Positions 8,566 through 16,146 of a DNA stretch of 64,000 nt are shown piece by piece; the first letter of the stretch is position 1; every line of letters begins with the position of its first letter. Both the position numbers and the translations under genes were made by a program. Under the pieces are notes generated by a model that was not told the DNA's origin, made no database searches, and worked only from the letters and a program-made list of their open reading frames with translations. This DNA comes from DASCOT01 sp036012155 (GTDB taxonomy: Bacteria > Acidobacteriota > UBA890 > WLXD01): positions 18,830-82,829 of the forward strand of contig DASCOT010000113.1 in the NCBI GenBank assembly GCA_036012155.1, written 5' to 3'.

Positions 8566-8823
8566 CTAGCGTCGCAGTCCCAGCCTCTCAATTAAGCTCT
8601 GATACCGCGCCACATCGACGCGCCGCAGGTAGTCGAGCAAGCGCCGACGCCTTCCAACGAGCATCTGCAACCCGCGCTGGGTCGCAAAGTCGCTCCGGTT
8701 GGCCTTCATGTGCTCGGTGAGGTGCCTGACGCGCGCGCTTAGCTGCGCGATTTGCACCTCTGACGACCCCGTGTCGGTCGGGTGCTGCCGAAACTCGTCG
8801 ATCGCTATCTCCGCTTGACTCAT
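8566..8823 (-). CDS. rpsO: 30S ribosomal protein S15
   Basis: 85 residues (family about 89) with the diagnostic HPTDTGSSEVQIAQLSARV, then LTEHMKANRSDFATQRGL and VGRRRRLLDYLRR. S15 binds 16S rRNA helices 20-22 early in assembly. GAGGACG precedes the ATG. A promoter candidate lies about 100 bases upstream, so rpsO can be read both from the rimP transcript and on its own. Confidence 0.97.
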   Translation of the reverse strand: MSQAEIAIDEFRQHPTDTGSSEVQIAQLSARVRHLTEHMKANRSDFATQRGLQMLVGRRRRLLDYLRRVDVARYQSLIERLGLRR

Positions 8824-8924
8824 CGTCCTCTTTACGTAGCTCGCTTCCTATCCGTGTTCGTGGGTTTGCCCCGGCACACAAGGTTCACAGAGTGTCCAGA
8901 CGCACGAGTGCCAAGCAGGCCGAA

Positions 8925-8953
8925 ACGGTACCACGGAGCCTGGAGGCTGTAAA
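8925..8953 (-). promoter_or_regulatory. Candidate sigma-70 promoter for rpsO-pnp
   Basis: On the minus strand a -35 box TTTACA (8953-8948) is separated by exactly 17 bases from a -10 box TACCGT (8930-8925), within the 245-base truB-rpsO gap. The same -10 hexamer, also with a 17-base spacer, occurs upstream of rimP. This gap contains nothing else that I can identify. Confidence 0.4.
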
Positions 8954-9068
8954 CGCGTTGCCGGCGCCGTGGCCTTCGTGAGTCGACTCCCGTTCGGCGG
9001 CTGGTTGCGCAGGCCCAGCTCAGCGTAACCGCCCACCTGCGCGGCGCTTTGCCCCACGCCCACGACAG

Positions 9069-10013
9069 CTAGTGGAGCAACACGATGCGAGGCTGCAGCA
9101 TGCCCCCTGGGAGCAGCTCCGCGGCGGCCAGCAAACGCGCGTCCGGATCCATCACGCGCACCCAGCCTTCGCGCCTCCGCGGCGCAGGCGCAGCCTCGGC
9201 AGGAAGTCGATCGACGATGCAATGCGGCTCTAGCACGCCGCCGTTGCGAAGGACGTCGATGCCGGCGCGATCGACCACTACACCCGGCCAATCCTGAACC
9301 ATGGCCGCTGCCGGCAGGATGCGAGCTTCGATGTCTTCAACCGGCCCGCTCTCCAGCGCCTCCCAACTGAGCGCACCCGACAGATCGAACCGCCCAACGC
9401 GCAGGCGGCGGAGCGCAGCAAGATGTGCCGCACACCCCATGGCCGCACCGATGTCATGCGCCAAGGTACGCACATAAGTTCCCGATCCGCAGTGCACTCG
9501 GAGCCGTAAGACGTCGGCGTCACGATCGATCAGGTCAATGGAGTACACCTGCACGGGCACGGGCTCGTGAACCACGACTTCGCCGCGGCGAACCCGCTTG
9601 TAGGCCGGCTGGCCGCGGATCTTCTTGGCGGAATACGCAGGCGGAACCTGCTGGATCTCCCCGACGAAAGCATCGAGCAGCGCTGCCAGCCTTTGCGGTT
9701 CGATCGCCGGGACCGGGAGACGACTGCCCACCATCTCCCCTTCGGAGTCATACGTATCCGTCGCCCAGCCGAAGCGAACGCCGCACTCGTAGAGTTTGTC
9801 CTGGCTCTGAAGGAATCGCGCCAGACGCGTCGCACGACCGAGGCACAAGAGCAATACCCCCGTTGCCTGGGGGTCGAGCGTTCCCGTGTGTCCGGCGCGA
9901 CATTGGAGCCGGTGCCGCACCTTGGCGACGACATCATGGGATGTCACGCCGGCGGGCTTGTCGGCAACCAGCATGCCGACGTGGTCGTTACCCAACTCCG
10001 CGAGCCCCGCCAC
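9069..10013 (-). CDS. truB: tRNA pseudouridine(55) synthase TruB
   Basis: TruB modifies U55 in the T loop of tRNAs. The catalytic aspartate lies in HTGTLDPQATGVLL, preceded by the entry motif DKPAGVTSHDVV; a PUA-like tail follows. I chose the GTG at 10013 (314 residues), because AGGAG with a 5-base spacer sits before it. The longer open frame (to 10202) would lie inside nrnA, and the ATG at 9974 has a poorer site. With this start truB overlaps the 3' end of nrnA by 26 bases, implying coupled translation. Confidence 0.93.
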   Translation of the reverse strand: MAGLAELGNDHVGMLVADKPAGVTSHDVVAKVRHRLQCRAGHTGTLDPQATGVLLLCLGRATRLARFLQSQDKLYECGVRFGWATDTYDSEGEMVGSRLPVPAIEPQRLAALLDAFVGEIQQVPPAYSAKKIRGQPAYKRVRRGEVVVHEPVPVQVYSIDLIDRDADVLRLRVHCGSGTYVRTLAHDIGAAMGCAAHLAALRRLRVGRFDLSGALSWEALESGPVEDIEARILPAAAMVQDWPGVVVDRAGIDVLRNGGVLEPHCIVDRLPAEAAPAPRRREGWVRVMDPDARLLAAAELLPGGMLQPRIVLLH

Positions 10014-10965
10014 GTATGCTCCTGATCTTTGCCATGATGCTCGCACGTACCTCCTCGAGCGAGCCATCAAGCTGACAGCCCGCGGCACGTGGATGGCCGC
10101 CGCCCCCGTAAGACGCCGCAACCTCCGCAACGTCGACGCTCGCGTCAGAGCGCAAGCTGACCCGGAAGCGATCGCGGCCAACCTCCTTGAACAAGAGCGC
10201 AACCTCCACGCCGGCGATCGATTGCGCCTGATTGATCAGGCCTTCCGTATCACCGCCACCCCGGCGATCGAAATCACGGCGCCAAAGCACCATCCACGCA
10301 ACCCGACCATCCTCCTCCAACTTCAACGTCGCGAGCGCGTCGGCAAGGAGGAAGACTCGCGCCGCCGGCACATTGCCGTACACCGCCTCGGCAATCCCCG
10401 AGGCATCGGCACCCAACTTGACCATGTCGGCAGCAAACTGGAGCGCCGCCACATCCGTGTTGGAGTGGTGGAACGAGCCGGTATCGGTAAGCACCGCGAC
10501 ATACAACAGGGTGGCGATCGGAGGCGTAATCTGGGCTCCCAGGGGATCGGCCAACCGTGCCACCATCATACTCGTGGCGGCCACTTGCGGGTCGATCCAG
10601 TTCACGTTCGCGAACATCGCGTTTTGGCTATGGTGATCGATGTTCAGCGACTCGATCCGGTCCAATCCGGCAACTCCCGCACGAGCGAAATCAGAACACT
10701 CGACCAGAATGCTGGCACGCGCGCGGCGCGACACCGCGTCACACGTCTGTACCCGTGAGCACTCAGGCAACCAACCGAACCGCCGCGGAAATGGCTGCTG
10801 AATCACCACTTCTGATCGCTTACCAATCTGGTCAAGCATGATGGCCAGGGCAAGCGACGAGCCTAGCGAGTCGCCGTCAGGATCGGTGTGAGAGGCGATG
10901 ACGAAGTCATCGCGCCGGGCAATCCATCGGACCACACGACCCATGCCATCACCCGTCGGTGGCAT
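9988..10965 (-). CDS. nrnA: DHH-family oligoribonuclease / pAp phosphatase
   Basis: 325 residues with the DHH phosphoesterase motifs SHTDPDGDSLGS near residue 25 and IDHHSQN, and a C-terminal DHHA1 domain ending GGGHPRAAG. NrnA-type enzymes degrade short oligoribonucleotides left by PNPase and other nucleases, and dephosphorylate 3'-phosphoadenosine 5'-phosphate. Its place between rbfA and truB is typical in deltaproteobacteria and Gram-positives. The ATG at 10965 follows GGGGAGGGCGAGGCAG and overlaps rbfA by 17 bases; an alternative ATG at 10944 has a weaker site. Confidence 0.92.
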   Translation of the reverse strand: MPPTGDGMGRVVRWIARRDDFVIASHTDPDGDSLGSSLALAIMLDQIGKRSEVVIQQPFPRRFGWLPECSRVQTCDAVSRRARASILVECSDFARAGVAGLDRIESLNIDHHSQNAMFANVNWIDPQVAATSMMVARLADPLGAQITPPIATLLYVAVLTDTGSFHHSNTDVAALQFAADMVKLGADASGIAEAVYGNVPAARVFLLADALATLKLEEDGRVAWMVLWRRDFDRRGGGDTEGLINQAQSIAGVEVALLFKEVGRDRFRVSLRSDASVDVAEVAASYGGGGHPRAAGCQLDGSLEEVRASIMAKIRSIRGGARGVG

Positions 10966-11326
10966 CTGCCTCGCCCTCCCCTGGATCCTGCGGGGCCCCC
11001 TCGCGTATCAGCTCCTCGATTCGATCGCCTTGATCGAGCGTGCGGTCGACCTCGAAATGCAGCTCCGGTGTACGGCGCAGCTGCACCCGTCGACCCACCT
11101 CCCTGCGAAGGAAACCGCCCGCCCGATGCAAGCTCTCCATCGACTGTGCCTCGGCATCCGCGTCGCCGAGGACACTTACGAAGACGCGCGCATGGCACAG
11201 ATCAGCGCTCATGCGTACCTCCGTCACGGTAACGAAGCCCAACCCCGGATCCTTGACCTCGTTGAGCAACAGATCCGCCAACGCCGCCCGCAGGCTGTCT
11301 CCAACACGTCGTGGTCGATGTCGCAT
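10949..11326 (-). CDS. rbfA: 30S ribosome-binding factor A
   Basis: 125 residues with the KH-like fold: MRHRPRRVGDSLRAALADLL, then VTVTEVRMSADLCHARVFVS and the HFEVDRTLDQGDRIEELI ending. RbfA is needed for 16S 5'-end maturation and cold adaptation. It lies between the DUF503 gene (84 bases upstream) and nrnA, which overlaps its 3' end. Confidence 0.95.
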   Translation of the reverse strand: MRHRPRRVGDSLRAALADLLLNEVKDPGLGFVTVTEVRMSADLCHARVFVSVLGDADAEAQSMESLHRAGGFLRREVGRRVQLRRTPELHFEVDRTLDQGDRIEELIREGAPQDPGEGEADATDG

Positions 11327-11410
11327 CGTCAGGTTCCTTGCCGTCGCGCCAACCGCGCCACGACACCTTCCGTCCGGTTATCAATCCGTTGCCCGTGGGC
11401 GTCAGGATAC

Positions 11411-11689
11411 CTACAGGTACTCGACACGGTGGCGCAGCAACTCCGCGTCGTGCGCCTCCGCCTCGCGAACCACACGTTCGAACAACCCTTCCAAGGGCCG
11501 TTGCGAAGCCGATATCGACGCTACCGCGACACCGGCTCGTTGCCACAGATCCTGGTACTCGACTTCAGCGACTGCGACGTTGAAGCGCGCCTTCAGCCGT
11601 CCTTTCAGGCGGTTGAGGAACATGCGCTTCTCCTTGAGACTCCTGCAGCCCGGGAGATGGAATTCAAGGCTACACACCCCGATGATCAT
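11411..11689 (-). CDS. DUF503 family protein (YlxP-like)
   Basis: 92 residues beginning MIIGVCSLEFHLPGCRSLKE, with KRMFLNRLKGRLKARFNVAV following. This is the classic opening of the small DUF503/YlxP family, which is regularly found between infB and rbfA. The function is unknown; the neighbourhood suggests a role in ribosome maturation or translation initiation. The gap to infB is 66 bases. Confidence 0.9.
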   Translation of the reverse strand: MIIGVCSLEFHLPGCRSLKEKRMFLNRLKGRLKARFNVAVAEVEYQDLWQRAGVAVASISASQRPLEGLFERVVREAEAHDAELLRHRVEYL

Positions 11690-11755
11690 GACTTGCCCTC
11701 ATCCCTGCCCGGCACAGGGAGGGCCAGTCCTGGCAGCGCCGGGGGGGCTGCACGC

Positions 11756-13891
11756 TCAGAGACTGGGAGCGATCTCCTTGAGGTCGTATGCCTCAATCAC
11801 GTCGCCGATCTTGACGTCGTTGAAGTTCTCCAGACCGATGCCACACTCGTAGCCCTGCTGCACTTCCTTCACATCTTCCTTGAAGCGGCGCAGGGAGCCG
11901 ACCTTACCCTCGTAGATAATGCGCGAGTCACGAACCAGGCGAGCCCTGGTACCGCGCGAGAACTTGCCCTCGGTCACGTAGCACCCTGCCACGGTACCGG
12001 CGCGTGGGACTCGGAAGGTATCGCGTACTTCCGCAGCGCCCGTCGCCTGTTCCTCGAAGGTCGGTTCCAGCTGGCCGACCATGGCCGCTTTGACTTCGTC
12101 GATCAATCGATAGATGACCGTATGCAGCCGCAGATCGACACGCTCACGCGTCGCTGCGGCGGCGACGTCGCGTTCTGGCCGCACGTTGAAGCCGACGATG
12201 ATGGCATTGGATGCCGATGCCAAGAGCACGTCGGTCTCGGTAATACCACCGACAGCGGCAAGCATGATCTCCACCTGCACGGAATCGCCCGAGAGGTTCC
12301 CCAAGGCGTCGCTGATCGTCTGGACCGAGCCCTGCGTATCCGCCCTCAGAACCACCGGCAACTTCACCCGGCCACCCTCGAGAATCCGCGCGTGGAGGTC
12401 CTCGAGGGTCAAGCGCGAACCGGCAGAAAGGTTGTCATGGCGCGACTTGAACTGGCGTAACTCAGCCACCTTTCGTGCCACCGAAGCCTCTTCAACCACC
12501 TGGAAGCTATCGCCGGCCTCGGGCACACCGGAAAAACCGAGCACCTCGACGGCGGTCGCCGGAGGGGCCTCTTTGGTCTGTTTTCCGTGGGCATCGATCA
12601 TCGCCCTGACCTTGGCGCTCTCCGTACCAGCGACCAGCGAGTCGCCGACGCGCAAGGTGCCCTCCTGCACGAGCAGGGTTGCTAGCGCCCCCCGCTGGCG
12701 ATCGAGCTGCGCCTCGAGCACGGTGCCACGAGCCGAAATCTCCGGATTCGCTTTCAACTCGAGGAGATCGGACGAAAGAATGATCATCTCCAACAGGTCG
12801 TCGAGATTCTCTTTGGTCTTGGCCGATACGGGAACGCAGACCGTGTCACCGCCCCAATCCTCGGGTGTCAGCTGATGCTCCAGCAGCTGCTGCTTGGCAC
12901 GTTCGACATTGGCCTGCGGCAGATCGATCTTGTTGATCGCCACGAGAATCGGCACGTTCGCCGCGCGCGCGTGGTCGATAGCCTCAATGGTCTGCGGCAT
13001 GATTCCGTCGTCGGCAGCTACCACCAGGACAACGATGTCCGTGATCTGCGCTCCACGAGCCCGCATTCGCGTGAAGGCCTGATGACCGGGTGTGTCGATG
13101 AGCACGATGCGATTGCCGTTCCATTCGACTTCGGAGGCGCCGATGTGCTGGGTGATCCCGCCGGCCTCACCCGCTACCACGTCGGTTTCGCGTATCGAAT
13201 CCAGGAGGTGCGTCTTGCCATGGTCTACGTGTCCCATGATCGTCACCACAGGGGCGCGCGACGCTAGATCTGCCTCATCGCCGGCGTCGAGCTCGCCGAG
13301 GAGCCGCTCGTCTGCGGTGACAACCTTGAGCCGAACACCGTGTTCTGCAGCGATCGCCGTCGCCACTTCGGCATCGAGCGACTGCGTGAGGTTGGCCATG
13401 ATGCCCTTCGCCATGAGCCCGGTGATGATCTCCGTCGGGCTGATTCCGCCGACCTCCGCGAGCTCGCGAACCGTTACGCCATCATCAACTTCGACGGGCT
13501 CCGCGTCCGAAAGTGCCGCGGCTTCATCCTCTTCGGCCGCGATGGCGGTGTCATCGCCGCGCTCGGTTTCTCCAACAGCCTCGGCCTCCGGTGTGACGTC
13601 GGCAGGCTCGGGCATCGCCTCGACCTCTACCGCCGGCTCCGGCGCTGCCTCCGGCTTTGACTTGGCCTTCGGCTTTGACTTCGGCTTCGGCTTCGGCTTG
13701 GCCTCGACCGGGGTCTCTGCCTTCGCGTCCGCCGACTCGGCCTGACCACCAAGCAGCTCGCGAAGCCGGTCAGCATCGGCATCCGAGATGGCGTTGGCAT
13801 GCGACTTTACCGCCACGCCGAGGTCGTTGAGACGCTCAATGGCCACCTTGCTCGCGATGTCGAGCTCCTTGGCGATCTCGTGTACCCGCAT
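11756..13891 (-). CDS. infB: Translation initiation factor IF-2
   Basis: The 711-residue protein opens with an IF2_N domain (MRVHEIAKELDIASKVAIER), then a low-complexity linker rich in KPKPKSKPK and acidic Ala/Glu stretches. The GTPase domain has GHVDHGKTHLLDSI, DTPGHQAFT and NKIDLPQ; domains II, 3 and the fMet-tRNA-binding C-terminal domain follow. IF-2 delivers initiator tRNA to the 30S subunit. The linker is shorter than in E. coli (890 residues in total). It lies between nusA and the DUF503 gene. Confidence 0.96.
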   Translation of the reverse strand: MRVHEIAKELDIASKVAIERLNDLGVAVKSHANAISDADADRLRELLGGQAESADAKAETPVEAKPKPKPKSKPKAKSKPEAAPEPAVEVEAMPEPADVTPEAEAVGETERGDDTAIAAEEDEAAALSDAEPVEVDDGVTVRELAEVGGISPTEIITGLMAKGIMANLTQSLDAEVATAIAAEHGVRLKVVTADERLLGELDAGDEADLASRAPVVTIMGHVDHGKTHLLDSIRETDVVAGEAGGITQHIGASEVEWNGNRIVLIDTPGHQAFTRMRARGAQITDIVVLVVAADDGIMPQTIEAIDHARAANVPILVAINKIDLPQANVERAKQQLLEHQLTPEDWGGDTVCVPVSAKTKENLDDLLEMIILSSDLLELKANPEISARGTVLEAQLDRQRGALATLLVQEGTLRVGDSLVAGTESAKVRAMIDAHGKQTKEAPPATAVEVLGFSGVPEAGDSFQVVEEASVARKVAELRQFKSRHDNLSAGSRLTLEDLHARILEGGRVKLPVVLRADTQGSVQTISDALGNLSGDSVQVEIMLAAVGGITETDVLLASASNAIIVGFNVRPERDVAAAATRERVDLRLHTVIYRLIDEVKAAMVGQLEPTFEEQATGAAEVRDTFRVPRAGTVAGCYVTEGKFSRGTRARLVRDSRIIYEGKVGSLRRFKEDVKEVQQGYECGIGLENFNDVKIGDVIEAYDLKEIAPSL

Positions 13892-13971
13892 CCGATCTCT
13901 CTGTCTATTGGCTCAAGAAAACTTCGTTAGGGCTCAGGTGCTACGGGGCGTGCCGGGCTACGAAACCGTGC

Positions 13972-15354
13972 CTAGACGGGCCCCGACTCCAACTCCGTTG
14001 TGTCTGAGCCGGTATCCGGCTCCGGTGTCGTCTCTGGGTTGGCTGCTGGGGGCTCGGCGAACGCCGAGTCAGCGGCAGCTTGCTGGATCTTCGCCGCCGT
14101 CTTCGGCCCGATGCCCTCCACTGCGACCAACGCCTCGATATCCGACTGGGCGACGTCCGCGGCACTGGCGAAGCCTGCCGCGAGCAGCGCTTCCGCTGCC
14201 TTCGGCCCGACGCCCGGTATCTGCCGCAACTCCGTCGCCGTCGATGGTGCGCCGTCCGCGGGCTCCTCAGCGTCAACCGCCTCGGCGGCCGGCGGCAACA
14301 ACTCCTGCCGCTTCTGCTCGTGGCTCTTGACGTCGATCTTGCGGCCCAAGAGCTTACCGGCGAGGCGCACGTTTTGCCCTCGCTTGCCGATCGCCAGCGA
14401 CAGCTGGTCTTCGTCGACGATAACCTCGAGGTGGTGCTCCTCACGGCCGTGCTCATCGGTCACCATCAGCTCGCCAACTCGGCTTACGCGCGCTGGCTTG
14501 AGCGAATTGATGGCGTACTGATCTGGGTCCTCGGCCCACTCTACGATGTCAATCTTCTCGCCCCGCAGCTCGCGAATGATCGCTTGGACGCGAGAGCCAC
14601 GCATGCCGACGCACGCCCCTACAGGATCGATGTCGGCGTCCTTGGAATACACCGCGACCTTGGCACGATCTCCGCCTTCCCGCACCGCACCCTTGATCGC
14701 CACCGTGCCGTCGTAGATCTCGGGCACCTCCATCTCGAAAAGGCGCAGCAAGAGCTCCGGGCTGCTACGTGAGACGACGATCTGCGGGCCGCGCGTAGCG
14801 CGCAGCACTTCGACGATCACCACGCGAATTCGGTCGCTGATGTTGTAGTGCTCGGCACGCGATTGTTCCCGCCGCGGCAGCAGGGCCTCGGCGCGGCCCA
14901 AGTCGACGATCATGTCGCCGCGCTCGAAGCGCTTGACCGTGCCGGTGAGCAGCTCGCCTATTCGACCGCTGTACTCAGCGTGAATATTGTCGCGTTCGGC
15001 GTCGCGCACCTTCTGATACAGAACCTGCTTGGCGGCTTGTGCCGCGATTCGGCCGAGCTGGTCGGTAGGCATCGAGGTGCGTAGCTGCGCACCTACCTGC
15101 GGATCCTCCATGCCCTCCTGGCGAGCGGTCTCGACCGTGATCTCCGACAGAGGGTCCTCGACCTCCTCAACCACCGTCTTGACGGCATGCAACTCGACCT
15201 CGCCGGTCTCGGGATTGAGCGCCGCCTCAAGGTAGTCTTCGGTGCGATAGAACTTCTGCGCCGCAACCGCCATCGCTTCCTCGATCGCGGCCACTATGAT
15301 CTCCGGCTCGATGTTCTTTTCGCGACCAATCTGCTCGATCGTCTGGAGCAGCAT
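13972..15354 (-). CDS. nusA: Transcription termination/antitermination factor NusA
   Basis: 460 residues: N-terminal RNA-polymerase-binding domain (MLLQTIEQIGREKNIEPEII), S1 domain (YSGRIGELLTGTVKRFERGD), two KH domains (VGACVGMRGSRVQAIIRELR; LSLAIGKRGQNVRLAGKL), then a helix-hairpin-helix segment with IPGVGPKAAEALL and VEGIGPKTAAKIQ. NusA sets pausing, intrinsic termination and antitermination. NusA is the obvious candidate to act on the terminator-like leader in front of its own operon. It lies 22 bases after rimP. Confidence 0.96.
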   Translation of the reverse strand: MLLQTIEQIGREKNIEPEIIVAAIEEAMAVAAQKFYRTEDYLEAALNPETGEVELHAVKTVVEEVEDPLSEITVETARQEGMEDPQVGAQLRTSMPTDQLGRIAAQAAKQVLYQKVRDAERDNIHAEYSGRIGELLTGTVKRFERGDMIVDLGRAEALLPRREQSRAEHYNISDRIRVVIVEVLRATRGPQIVVSRSSPELLLRLFEMEVPEIYDGTVAIKGAVREGGDRAKVAVYSKDADIDPVGACVGMRGSRVQAIIRELRGEKIDIVEWAEDPDQYAINSLKPARVSRVGELMVTDEHGREEHHLEVIVDEDQLSLAIGKRGQNVRLAGKLLGRKIDVKSHEQKRQELLPPAAEAVDAEEPADGAPSTATELRQIPGVGPKAAEALLAAGFASAADVAQSDIEALVAVEGIGPKTAAKIQQAAADSAFAEPPAANPETTPEPDTGSDTTELESGPV

Positions 15355-15376
15355 CTATCCGCTCTCCTCGCCCGGC

Positions 15377-15907
15377 TCAGATCTCGACTTCCAGGCGCGC
15401 CTCGGCGACCCGCTTCAGCGGAATCTCGAGCCGTCCCATCGTGTCATCATCGAGCAGAATGGTGCCGTGTTGGAGGCCGCGCAGGAGGCCGCGATGCAGC
15501 ACTTCACGATCGGCATCTTGAGCCACGATCCGCACCCTGTGCCCGGCATACCGACGAAAGTCCGCGGCGACGAGTAGCGGGCAATCGAGCCCCGGAGAAG
15601 AAACCTCGAGTCGGCAGGCGCCGGGAAGCAGGTCTTCGACGTCCAGGATGGCCGAGAGCTGGCGGCTGACGCGAGCGCAGTGCTCAACGTTCACGCCGCC
15701 CTCACAATCGATCACGACGCGCAGCATCCAGCCTCCGTCCTCGAAGAAATGTCGGAGGTCTACCAGGGTGCAGCCCTCGCGCCGAGCGACCCGTTCCGCG
15801 TGCGGTCGAAGCAACTCAGCAACGCTGTCGGAGGGAGCTCCCGCCGACAGACCTTCGCCCGAGCGCGCGTCGCGCGACTGCGATTCTTGGGTCGCAGACG
15901 TTGCCAA
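15377..15907 (-). CDS. rimP: Ribosome maturation factor RimP
   Basis: 176 residues. After a Ser/Ala-rich N-terminal stretch the RimP core contains CTLVDLRHFFEDGGWMLRVV, the LEVSSPGLDCPL turn and a C-terminal SH3-like domain. RimP helps late 30S assembly. The start is a TTG at 15907, supported by an excellent TAGGAGG with a 5-base spacer. It is the first gene of the array; its leader has a promoter and an intrinsic-terminator structure directly ahead of the ribosome site. Confidence 0.93.
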   Translation of the reverse strand: MATSATQESQSRDARSGEGLSAGAPSDSVAELLRPHAERVARREGCTLVDLRHFFEDGGWMLRVVIDCEGGVNVEHCARVSRQLSAILDVEDLLPGACRLEVSSPGLDCPLLVAADFRRYAGHRVRIVAQDADREVLHRGLLRGLQHGTILLDDDTMGRLEIPLKRVAEARLEVEI

Positions 15908-15921
15908 GAAAACCTCCTAAC

Positions 15922-15958
15922 AAAAAAAGGGCGGGCGCTGGGCCCACCTCTCCGAGGT
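15922..15958 (-). terminator. Attenuator-like terminator in the rimP-nusA leader
   Basis: On the minus strand GGTGGGC (15948-15942) pairs with GCCCGCC (15936-15930) around a 5-base loop, followed by C and seven T (15929-15922), a full intrinsic terminator immediately before the rimP ribosome site. Overlapping it upstream, ACCTC and GAGGT (15958-15946) form a competing 5-bp hairpin that takes up the first bases of the terminator stem. A terminator inside a leader, rather than at a gene end, implies conditional read-through. Structured rimP leaders are known in other proteobacteria. Confidence 0.65.
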
Positions 15959-15973
15959 ACCCGAATTGGGTAG

Positions 15974-16002
15974 ACGGTAACAAAATTCATGGGCACCTTC
16001 AA
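15974..16002 (-). promoter_or_regulatory. Candidate sigma-70 promoter of the rimP-nusA-infB array
   Basis: On the minus strand the -35 box TTGAAG (16002-15997) and -10 box TACCGT (15979-15974) are 17 bases apart. Transcription would begin near 15967, giving a leader of about 60 bases that contains just the attenuator hairpins and the ribosome site. Confidence 0.45.
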
Positions 16003-16040
16003 CGATCGTGGCCGCCGCACGGGGCGCCAGAACGATCGTT
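16001..16040. promoter_or_regulatory. Two ACGATCGT palindromes spaced 30 bp, upstream of rimP
   Basis: The 9-mer AACGATCGT occurs at 16001-16009 and again at 16031-16039 (the second extended to the perfect palindrome AACGATCGTT). The centres are 30 bp apart, close to three helical turns, and the first copy touches the rimP -35 box. This could be a pair of regulator sites for rimP or for thrC on the other strand. No regulator is identified. Confidence 0.3.
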
Positions 16041-16146
16041 CTCCATCGACCTGTTAGTGTGCCCGCCGGGAATCCGTCCGTCTCTTTGCGGCAACAACGG
16101 TGGATCCGTTGGGCACCGAGATGGCGCCCTTGCTCGAGACCCCAAG

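Noticed and set aside
10898..12460. 520-codon open frame on the plus strand
   Set aside because: It is antisense to nrnA, rbfA, DUF503 and infB, all clear genes; high GC makes such shadows common here.
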